From UBA1081 sp045535305 (lineage in GTDB: Bacteria > Bacillota > Clostridia > Oscillospirales > Acutalibacteraceae): a DNA stretch of 45,984 nucleotides. The notes under the pieces were generated by a model, which did no database searches, was not told where the DNA came from, and saw only the letters and a program-made list of their open reading frames with translations. This document shows, piece by piece, positions 7,251-14,531 of this stretch. The DNA lies in assembly GCA_045535305.1 (NCBI GenBank), contig JAZSLJ010000074.1:1-45984 (forward strand), read 5' to 3'. Position 1 is the stretch's first letter; every line of letters begins with the position of its first letter. The translations under genes and the position numbers were made by a program.

Positions 7251-8815
7251 AAAAATCAACCTTATTCAAAAGAATAACAGCAATTCTTATGTGCCTTACA
7301 ATGCTGTTTCTGACCTCTTGTTCCAAGGAGAATAATGATGTAGAATCAGCAACAGGCGACAAGGAACAGGTAGTTTACGGCGAATATTTTGAAACATCAC
7401 AGAATGTTGTAAAGACCGAAACCGTTTATGTAAATATGAACGCATACGGCACACCCGAAAAAATTACTGTTTCGGACTGGCTTCATGCAGACAGAGGCGA
7501 AATATATTTAAAAGACACCACCACTCTTAAAGATTTTATCGTAACAAGAGGTTATGCATCTTCAACCCAGTCCAGCGGCGATGTTATATGGCAGATGCAA
7601 TCATCTGACGTGTACTACGAGGGTACTGCCGATTCAACTCTGCCCGTAAGCGTCAGTATCAGATATTATCTTGACGGTCAGGAAATCAGCGCAGAAGACC
7701 TTGCAGGCAAAAGCGGTCAGGTAAGAATGGATATTACAATGACAAACAACGTTTCAGCCGAGGTTAATCTTAACGGCAACACCGTTACAATGAATGCTCC
7801 CATTCTTGCGGTAGGCGGTATGATTCTTTCATACGAAAACTTTTCCAACATCGAAGTAACGGGCGGTATGTCCGTAGGTGCAGGCACTTACGAAATGGTT
7901 GTGCTTGCAGGCACTCCCGGTGCAGAAAAGAGCCTTAATCTTGCAAATCTTGACATCTCGGGCTTTGAAAACATCTCTCTTTCAGAGCAGTTTTCAATCA
8001 CAGCAACAGCAGAGAATTTTACTCTCGGTGATTCATACTTTGTTTTCGCTCCCCTGTCATCCGTAAATCTTGACATAGCTCTGCCCGAAACTCTCGGCGA
8101 CGTACAGGATATTCTCAAACAGTTGCAGGATTTCTCCGACCTTCTGACTCAGCTTGACCCCAACAGCGTTTTGCAGAAATTCATCACAGACGGTGAATCT
8201 CTTAAAGAAATGATGGATATTATGGACAAATCCCTCAATGTTTACACCGAAAACAAAAAGATGCTCAACGCTATGACAGAGCTTCTTACTAAGCAAAATA
8301 TCGAAACTCTTTCAAAATTCCTTGAATCACTCAACGGCTCGGATATGGAAAGTCTTGTGGGCGTACTTTCAAACGTATCTTCACTGCAGACAACCATTGA
8401 TACGCTTCTTCAGCTTTCAACAGGACTTGAAGATGTTATGCCCATACTCGAAAAATTCTCAGCTGCTCTTGAGGACCCCGAGGTAGCCGCATCAATGGAA
8501 AAACTGCCTCAGACTCTTGCAACGCTTGAGGAGCTTATGTCCTGGCTTAACGAAAACGAGGAAATGCTTGATATTATGGTTGAGCTTATGGCTACGGAAG
8601 ATATGCAGATGATGATGAACACATTTGATGCAATTCTTTCCGAAAACGGCGAGGATATAGGAAATCTTGACATTTCAGCCCTTTCCGGCTCGGCAGAAGA
8701 GCTTGTGCTTCGTATGAGAGCGTGGATGAGTATTGATTACAGCATCTACACATCTGCTCCCGACTATATGCAGACCCGCTGTACATTTATCTGCAAAACT
8801 CCTGCAATAGCATAA
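7247..8815 (+). CDS. Exporter-associated lipoprotein
   Basis: A 522-residue secreted protein with a lipoprotein signal: basic start, hydrophobic core and lipobox LTSC with the lipidated Cys at 25. Residues 60-280 are beta-rich (repeated strands such as PVSVSIRYYLDGQEI and GQVRMDITMTNN). Residues 290-490 are Leu/Met/Glu/Asp-rich amphipathic helices, probably coiled coils. The start overlaps the exporter stop by four bases (ATGA). Membrane-anchored partners of this shape commonly link an exporter to the outside of the envelope, but I do not recognise the family. The C-terminus ends in CTFICKTPAIA, without a sorting motif. Confidence 0.75.
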   Translation: MKKSTLFKRITAILMCLTMLFLTSCSKENNDVESATGDKEQVVYGEYFETSQNVVKTETVYVNMNAYGTPEKITVSDWLHADRGEIYLKDTTTLKDFIVTRGYASSTQSSGDVIWQMQSSDVYYEGTADSTLPVSVSIRYYLDGQEISAEDLAGKSGQVRMDITMTNNVSAEVNLNGNTVTMNAPILAVGGMILSYENFSNIEVTGGMSVGAGTYEMVVLAGTPGAEKSLNLANLDISGFENISLSEQFSITATAENFTLGDSYFVFAPLSSVNLDIALPETLGDVQDILKQLQDFSDLLTQLDPNSVLQKFITDGESLKEMMDIMDKSLNVYTENKKMLNAMTELLTKQNIETLSKFLESLNGSDMESLVGVLSNVSSLQTTIDTLLQLSTGLEDVMPILEKFSAALEDPEVAASMEKLPQTLATLEELMSWLNENEEMLDIMVELMATEDMQMMMNTFDAILSENGEDIGNLDISALSGSAEELVLRMRAWMSIDYSIYTSAPDYMQTRCTFICKTPAIA

Positions 8816-8845
8816 TGATAAAAAACACATTAAAAGGTGATATAA

Positions 8846-9310
8846 ATGAAAAAATTTGCATTATTATTACTTTCTGCACTTCTGATAATCTCTCTTACTG
8901 CCTGTTCAAAAACACCTGCAGAGGAAGGCACAACCGAGGAGCAGACAGTACAGATGCCCGAAACCACAACATCGGGCGAAATAAGGGGCTTGCTTTACGC
9001 GGTTATTGAGGGCAAGGACACAAGAACGAACGAGTTTATGTGCACAGGCGGCACACTCACTCCCGAAAGAATCGCGGCAGGCTTTACAGGCTGGACAGGT
9101 ATAAATTTCGGCATTACATCCGTAACTGACGAAGCAACAAAAACAATTACAATCACCTGGAAAGCAACATCCGCAATGGTAACAAAAAACACAACGGCAA
9201 ATGAGGGTTTTGAGTTTGCATCTTATGAAGAAATGAAAACTTTTATGCAGAACAGCCTTACAGAAACCATAGTTAAAAATATGGGTGAATATACAGTAGT
9301 TTACGCATAA
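8846..9310 (+). CDS. Small lipoprotein, unknown function
   Basis: A 154-residue protein with a lipoprotein signal (lipobox LTAC, Cys20) and a Glu/Thr-rich linker to about residue 45. The mature part has an alternating pattern (GGTLTPERIAAGFTGWTGINFGITSV, then TKTITITWKATSA) that suggests one small alpha/beta domain. It starts 30 bases after the preceding lipoprotein gene behind AAAAGGTG and ends before a good terminator, so it is the last gene of the exporter operon. No family is recognised. Confidence 0.7.
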   Translation: MKKFALLLLSALLIISLTACSKTPAEEGTTEEQTVQMPETTTSGEIRGLLYAVIEGKDTRTNEFMCTGGTLTPERIAAGFTGWTGINFGITSVTDEATKTITITWKATSAMVTKNTTANEGFEFASYEEMKTFMQNSLTETIVKNMGEYTVVYA

Positions 9311-9319
9311 AAAATTATC

Positions 9320-9349
9320 AGCAGAGTTACGGCTCTGCTTATTTTTTTG
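9320..9349 (+). terminator. Rho-independent terminator of the exporter operon
   Basis: AGCAGAG (9320-9326) pairs with CTCTGCT (9333-9339) across a 6-base loop and is followed by a T-rich run. Confidence 0.8.
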
Positions 9350-9458
9350 TTTTGATATCCTATAAAAAAATATTAATTTTCTAATTTACAGTAGAAAAAA
9401 GAATTGTACTGTGTTAAGATAATATCGGTAAGACAAAAATATGAATCGGAGGCATTTT

Positions 9459-10259
9459 ATGAACAGATTTATTGATTATATCGAAAATTCCTGTGCAAAT
9501 TTAAAAGATAACCATATGACTTATCTTTACAAAAAGAAGCTTTTTGACCAAATGACCGACAGAGCGAATGAAATCATCCACGCAGGCCTTACCGATGAAA
9601 ACGTAATGACGGATTTGCTTAAAGACGAATTCGGCGACCTTGAAGAGGGATATAAAACCTTTTTAGAGGAAGCAAAAAAGAAACACCGCGCAAAGCTTAT
9701 GAAAATCGGCTTTCCCATCGGCGGATTTGTTACTCTTATCCTTATATTTATTGCATATTTCACAGTAAGCGATATTACGGACGCATGGAGCAAGACATGG
9801 CTCATTATCGTAGGCGGAATTTTTGCAATGATAATTTTCTATTTAAGCTTTGCAATCAGAAAGCTTTGCCGTATGCGCAGGCTCTTTCATCCTATTGCAA
9901 GGGTGCTTATTGCAGGCTGTGTAATGCTTTTTACAGTATTTGTTTTTCTTTTCTGTCTTATGATGTTCCCAGCTCTTACCACATGGCCGATACTTATGGG
10001 CGGAATCATCCTTGCACTTATAGCAGACCTTATTTTTGCGTTTGGAACAAAACAGAAATTCCGTACTGTTTCACTTCTTTTTTACATGCCGATAATTGCA
10101 ACTATGTTTTACATTATATTTGCCGCATACGGCATTGTTACATGGCTTGGCGGCTGGCCTATTATACTTTTGGGCGTTATTGCAGACCTTATATACATTT
10201 TCAGTGTTATAATGAGCAATATGAAATATTTTATGTACAGGCAGGAGGTTGAGGAATGA
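9459..10259 (+). CDS. HAAS-like integral membrane protein
   Basis: The ATG at 9459 is chosen for its CGGAGG site; an ATG at 9441 lacks one. The 266-residue protein has a helical N-terminal domain of about 80 residues (MNRFIDYIENSCANLKDNHM..., with the pattern D..TDENVMTDLLKDEFGDLEE) like the HAAS/DUF1700 signalling domain, which in Clostridia often pairs with PadR regulators. It is followed by about six membrane spans. Here no PadR gene is next to it; instead the start of a condensation-fold acyltransferase gene overlaps its stop. Function unknown, likely a membrane scaffold or sensor. Confidence 0.7.
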   Translation: MNRFIDYIENSCANLKDNHMTYLYKKKLFDQMTDRANEIIHAGLTDENVMTDLLKDEFGDLEEGYKTFLEEAKKKHRAKLMKIGFPIGGFVTLILIFIAYFTVSDITDAWSKTWLIIVGGIFAMIIFYLSFAIRKLCRMRRLFHPIARVLIAGCVMLFTVFVFLFCLMMFPALTTWPILMGGIILALIADLIFAFGTKQKFRTVSLLFYMPIIATMFYIIFAAYGIVTWLGGWPIILLGVIADLIYIFSVIMSNMKYFMYRQEVEE

Positions 10260-11536
10260 TGAAACGCAGACTGAATGCTGAGCTCTGGGACAAAATGCAT
10301 TATCTGTTCCGCGATTTTAACGACAGAATGGTTCACGTTGAGCTTAACTACGATTTTGTTCCCGATATTGACGCTCTTAAAACCGTACTTATATGTGCTT
10401 TTGAAAAAGTACCTGTGCTTCATTCAAAATTTGTTGACACAAAGCTTTCAACCCATTGGGAAGTAATGCCTTATGACATTGACGAGGTTCTTACCGTGGC
10501 TTATCCCGATGATGTACAAACAGCTGTTGATGAATTTCTCACACAATATATCGCACCGAATTCCCACATCCAGATGAAAGTTGCACTTTTCATAAAGGAC
10601 GGCAAAAGCACACTTTGCATGGTTGAAAACCATATGTGCATGGACGGCGGAGACCTTAAATATTTTCTTCAGGCATTTTGCGAGAATTACAGCAACTATG
10701 TTGAAAAAGGCATAAGTCCCATTAATTTCAGAACAGGCTCACGTTCATACAATGACGTTTATTCGTGCTTTTCAAAGACAGAAGCAGGTGTTGCACAGCG
10801 TCTGTTCAAAAACATTAATTCAAGGGACGACCACAAATTCCCTCTTACTGCAAACAGTATCCGCGATAAGTCATTTATTGCAAGAAAAAAATTCAGCGAA
10901 GAAACTCTTGACAAGCTCAAAGCAAAAGGCAAAGAGCTTGGTGCAACCATTAACGAGCTGATACTTGCAAGCTATTTTTACAGCATTTATGAACTTGCAG
11001 GCTATCCCGCAAGCGACAAGATTATGATTTCAAACGCAATAGACCTTCGCCGTCATATGGACAGCGTTACGGACAAGGGATTTACAAATCACACATCATG
11101 GATGCAGTGTGCAATTCCCGAGCGCGGCAGAGATATATTTGAAACCGTCAGATATGTTGTAAACAGCTCAAACCGCTTTAAAAAGGACAAATTTATGGGT
11201 CTTTACGGTTTGCCGCTTCTCAATTTCGGCTACAACATTCTTCCCCACGCCGCATCGGAGGAAATTATAAAAATCGGCTATTCAAATCCCCTTATGGCTA
11301 TGAGTAATATAGGTGTGCTTAACGGTCAGCATTTTGCCCTTTGCGGTAATGAGCCTGCTGATGCGTTTATGTCGGGAGCTGTAAAATACAAACCCTTTGT
11401 TCTGCTGACTGTTACAACTTATAAAAAGGTTATCACCCTTTCAATGTGTGTACGCGGCAACGACGAGGACAAAAAGATTGTTGAAAAGTTTTTCAGCTTA
11501 ATGGAAAAGAACATTAACACAATAATTGGAGAATAA
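10256..11536 (+). CDS. Condensation-domain-like acyltransferase
   Basis: A 426-residue soluble protein with the fold signature of the CoA-dependent acyltransferase/condensation superfamily. The catalytic HxxxDG is present as H126-MCM-D130-G131. The second half carries TINELILASYFYSI, NAIDLRRH and a MSNIGVL strand, which correspond to the conserved hinge and floor-loop motifs of alcohol acetyltransferases and stand-alone condensation domains. It likely transfers an acyl group from CoA or a carrier protein to an alcohol or amine; the substrates are unknown. There is no NRPS module nearby. The start (ATGATG) overlaps the upstream membrane-protein gene, with AGGAGG 9 bases before it, so the two are coupled and may act on the same membrane-linked product. 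Confidence 0.8.
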   Translation: MMKRRLNAELWDKMHYLFRDFNDRMVHVELNYDFVPDIDALKTVLICAFEKVPVLHSKFVDTKLSTHWEVMPYDIDEVLTVAYPDDVQTAVDEFLTQYIAPNSHIQMKVALFIKDGKSTLCMVENHMCMDGGDLKYFLQAFCENYSNYVEKGISPINFRTGSRSYNDVYSCFSKTEAGVAQRLFKNINSRDDHKFPLTANSIRDKSFIARKKFSEETLDKLKAKGKELGATINELILASYFYSIYELAGYPASDKIMISNAIDLRRHMDSVTDKGFTNHTSWMQCAIPERGRDIFETVRYVVNSSNRFKKDKFMGLYGLPLLNFGYNILPHAASEEIIKIGYSNPLMAMSNIGVLNGQHFALCGNEPADAFMSGAVKYKPFVLLTVTTYKKVITLSMCVRGNDEDKKIVEKFFSLMEKNINTIIGE

Positions 11537-11573
11537 AAAATCAAAATCTGAATTTTTTGCAGGAGTGGTAAAA

Positions 11574-14171
11574 ATGAAAAAAGTTGCAAAAAATCTGTTT
11601 ATTTTATTGGCAACAGTAGTTACCATGTGTGTGCTGTCAGTCGTTGCATCGGCTGAAACATATGGGGATTTAAAATATTCCATAGCGAATAATGAAATTA
11701 CAATTACAGGTTGTTCTGCATCCGCAACTGAAGTTGTTATTCCTTCGGAGATAGAGGGTTTAACTGTAACTCAAATTGGATATTCCGCTTTTAAAAACTG
11801 TGAAAATTTAACCACAATAACAATTCCAGAATCTATAAGTAAGATTTATCCCAATGCATTAAAAAATTGCACGAACTTGACTCAAATTAATTGGAATGCT
11901 AAAAACGTAACAAATTTTTCTGCATCCAGTGAAGTTTTTTACAATGTTGGCATTTCAACAGACGGAACAGATGTTATCTTTGGTGATTCGGTTGAATCTA
12001 TACCTGATTATCTGTTTTGGTCATATCCGAAAGACTATGATCCTGTTGTACGTGTAAATATAAAAAGCGTTAAATTTGGAAAGTCAGTTTCTCACATTGG
12101 AAAATCTGCATTTTTTAATTGCAAAAATATAAAATCAGTAATTATATCAGATTTATCATCTTGGTGCAAAATTAACTTTGCAGGTTCATACAGCAATCCA
12201 TTGTGTTATGCGGGTCAGCTCTATATAAATAATGTGCTTGCAGAAAACATTATTATTCCCGATGATGTAACAACAATATCAGCCGGTGTTTTCAGTTATT
12301 GTTCATGTCTAAAATCAATAACTATGGGGAAATCTGTTTCTCACATTGAAGAAAATGCTTTTTATGAATGCAAAAATCTTGAAGCAGTAAAAATAACAGA
12401 TTTGTCATCTTGGTGCAAAATTAACTTTGCTGACTTATACAGTAATCCATTATATTATGCAGGTAAACTCTATATAAATGATGTGCTTGCCGAAAACATT
12501 ACCATACCTGATGATGTAACAACAATATCAGCCGATGTTTTTAGTTATTGTTCAAGTCTGAAATCTTTAACCATTGGAAAATCTGTTACTGAAATAAGTA
12601 ATAATGCTTTTGATACATGTAGCTCATTATCGGAAATAAATGTAACGCCTGATAATACTGAATATGCATCAAATAATGGTGTTTTATTTTCCAAATCATT
12701 ACGAATATTAATAAAATATCCCACAGCAAAACAGGAAATTGATTATGTTTTACCAAGTGGCGTATATCGAATAATGCCCTACGCATTTAAAGATTGCAAA
12801 TATCTTGAAAATATTATACTGAACAATGATATTCAATCGATTGATAGCTATGTTATTACAAACTGCAATTCATTAAAAAGCATCACAATATCAGAGCAAA
12901 TAACAACTATAGCAGACAATGCTTTCAACAATTGCGAAAATCTTGAAAAAATATATTGGAACGCTAAAAAAGTTAACGATTATTCATATTCCAATAATAT
13001 TTTTTCAAATGTAGGAATCAACGGAAAAGGAGTAACCGTTATTTTCGGATCAACAGTTGAACATGTTCCGGCGCATTTATTTTATTCAGACTATTTCTCG
13101 TATTCAGCAAAAATAACTAGTGTAACATTCAGCAAATCGATCAAATCAATAGGAAAAAATGCATTTTACAATTGTGCCTATCTGACCAAAATCTATTGGA
13201 ACACAAATAACGTAAAAAACTTTTTTTCTGATACAACAATATTTGATAATTCAGGGCAACAAACTGATGGTATATCTGTTGTATTTGGCGACAATGTAAC
13301 ACATATTCCATCATATATTCTTAATAATGCTTATGTTAAATCAGTAAAAATCCCAGATTCAGTTACAAGTATTGGAGAGTATTCATTCAGCTACTGTTTA
13401 CCTCTTACTGAGATTGATATTCCTGATTCAGTAACATCAATTGGACAAAATACATTTTACGGTTGCACAGCATTAAAGGACATATATTTTTACAATCCTA
13501 ATTGTTTAAATAAAGGTAATATTAGTTATGGTATTCATTTAGGTGTTACCATTCACAGTCATAGTGGATATGCCGTCAATGAATTAGCAAATCAATACGG
13601 ATATGATTTTGAAAACTTACATGTTTTCAGTGAAAATTTATCTACACCGGCAAACTGCACTGTAGCCGGAAAAAAATATCTCAAATGCAAATATTGCGAT
13701 GTTACAACTAATGTAACCGAATTGCCACCTAAAGGGCACACAAGTGAAACAGTCAAAGGCTTTGACGCTACCTGCACCAAGACAGGCTTAACCGACGGGG
13801 AAAAATGTTCTGTTTGCGGTGAAATCACAGTTGAACAGAAAAGCATTCCGATGATAGCTCACACATTCGGCAAGTGGACTGTTGTAAAAGCTCCCACAGC
13901 AAGTGCGGAAGGCAGAGAAGAAAGAGCTTGCTCTGTTTGCGGTAAAAAGGAAACAAGAGCTGTTGCAAAGCTTGATTTTATACTCGGTGATGTAAACGGT
14001 GATAATCAGATAACAGCCGAGGATGCAAGACTTGCGTTAAGACTTTCCGCAGGGCTTGAAAATTTTGAAGAACTCAATGTATCCGTCGATGTGGTTGATT
14101 ACAATAAAGATAAACAGATTACCGCCGAAGATGCAAGAAGAATACTCCGCAAATCCGCAGGTCTTGAATAA
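11574..14171 (+). CDS. Secreted BspA-like leucine-rich-repeat protein with dockerin
   Basis: The ATG at 11574 has AGGAG 8 bases upstream; an earlier ATG at 11526 overlaps the acyltransferase gene and lacks a signal peptide context. The 865-residue protein has a signal peptide (residues 1-24), then more than 500 residues of LRR_5/BspA-type repeats (pattern ..I...AF..C..L..I.IP.SV..I). These are followed by three Cys-pair segments (CKYCDV, CSVCGE, CSVCGK) in a Thr/Lys-rich region and a C-terminal type I dockerin (GDVNGDNQITAEDAR and DYNKDKQITAEDAR). It is likely attached to a cohesin-bearing surface partner and mediates adhesion. The gene is AT-richer than its neighbours and contains a recent internal duplication at 12080-12577. 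Confidence 0.85.
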   Translation: MKKVAKNLFILLATVVTMCVLSVVASAETYGDLKYSIANNEITITGCSASATEVVIPSEIEGLTVTQIGYSAFKNCENLTTITIPESISKIYPNALKNCTNLTQINWNAKNVTNFSASSEVFYNVGISTDGTDVIFGDSVESIPDYLFWSYPKDYDPVVRVNIKSVKFGKSVSHIGKSAFFNCKNIKSVIISDLSSWCKINFAGSYSNPLCYAGQLYINNVLAENIIIPDDVTTISAGVFSYCSCLKSITMGKSVSHIEENAFYECKNLEAVKITDLSSWCKINFADLYSNPLYYAGKLYINDVLAENITIPDDVTTISADVFSYCSSLKSLTIGKSVTEISNNAFDTCSSLSEINVTPDNTEYASNNGVLFSKSLRILIKYPTAKQEIDYVLPSGVYRIMPYAFKDCKYLENIILNNDIQSIDSYVITNCNSLKSITISEQITTIADNAFNNCENLEKIYWNAKKVNDYSYSNNIFSNVGINGKGVTVIFGSTVEHVPAHLFYSDYFSYSAKITSVTFSKSIKSIGKNAFYNCAYLTKIYWNTNNVKNFFSDTTIFDNSGQQTDGISVVFGDNVTHIPSYILNNAYVKSVKIPDSVTSIGEYSFSYCLPLTEIDIPDSVTSIGQNTFYGCTALKDIYFYNPNCLNKGNISYGIHLGVTIHSHSGYAVNELANQYGYDFENLHVFSENLSTPANCTVAGKKYLKCKYCDVTTNVTELPPKGHTSETVKGFDATCTKTGLTDGEKCSVCGEITVEQKSIPMIAHTFGKWTVVKAPTASAEGREERACSVCGKKETRAVAKLDFILGDVNGDNQITAEDARLALRLSAGLENFEELNVSVDVVDYNKDKQITAEDARRILRKSAGLE
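12080..12577 (+). repeat. Tandem 249-bp duplication inside the LRR gene
   Basis: Two adjacent copies of 249 bases (83 codons) can be aligned at a constant offset. Both encode KSVSHI...AF..CKN, DLSSWCKINFA, SNPL.YAG.LYIN and LAENI.IPDDVTTIS in the same order. The unit length is a multiple of three, so the frame is kept. Similarity is far higher than between other repeats of the same protein, which marks a recent event. Confidence 0.85.
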
Positions 14172-14178
14172 AACATTT

Positions 14179-14210
14179 TCTCCCGAACTCAGCTTCGGGA
14201 GATTTTTTTT
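14179..14210 (+). terminator. Rho-independent terminator of the LRR gene
   Basis: A 9-bp stem (TCTCCCGAA at 14179-14187 with TTCGGGAGA at 14194-14202) is followed by eight T residues. Confidence 0.9.
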
Positions 14211-14239
14211 ACGCTCAGGCTTAATTTCAAATTTAATTC

Positions 14240-14268
14240 TTGACATAACAAAAAAATTATCATATAAT
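14240..14268 (+). promoter_or_regulatory. Consensus promoter of alaS
   Basis: TTGACA (14240-14245), a 17-base spacer and TATAAT (14263-14268): a perfect SigA-type promoter. The start point near 14275 leaves a leader of about 257 bases that holds a T-box. Confidence 0.9.
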
Positions 14269-14289
14269 AACTGTGATATTTTTAAATAC

Positions 14290-14500
14290 TGTGATGAGCA
14301 GAATTCAATTACGGGTTTTCAGAGAGCAGTCGGTTGGTGCGAGGCTGTAACGTAAGATTGATGTGCCGGCTCTGAGTATGATTGCGATGAGTAATCCGTA
14401 TGCTGTGCGTTAAACGGCTTCGAGTGGTGCGTTATGCGCAATTCAGGTGGTACCGTGGGATTTTTCTCACCCTGATTTGTACATAGGGCATTTTTTTGTT
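14290..14500 (+). promoter_or_regulatory. T-box riboswitch (alanyl-tRNA leader)
   Basis: The leader carries the conserved T-box segment AGGTGGTACCGTGGG at 14445-14459, whose central bases pair with the acceptor end of uncharged tRNA. It is followed by a T-rich stretch, CACCCTGA and a run of seven T residues (14491-14497), the terminator/antiterminator region. A stem I with a GGTGCGAGGCTG apical part starts near 14330. A GCG triplet at 14384-14386 is a possible Ala specifier, but I could not fold the specifier loop with certainty. By analogy with known T-boxes, uncharged alanyl tRNA should prevent termination and raise alaS expression. Confidence 0.85.
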
Positions 14501-14531
14501 TTTATATATTATTTTCGGAGGTTGACTTTCT

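Noticed and set aside
9372..9420. Operator for the HAAS-like gene (ACAGTA and TACTGT arms)
   Set aside because: The arms are short and lie 11-13 bases apart; no regulator gene is adjacent and no clear promoter boxes can be placed.
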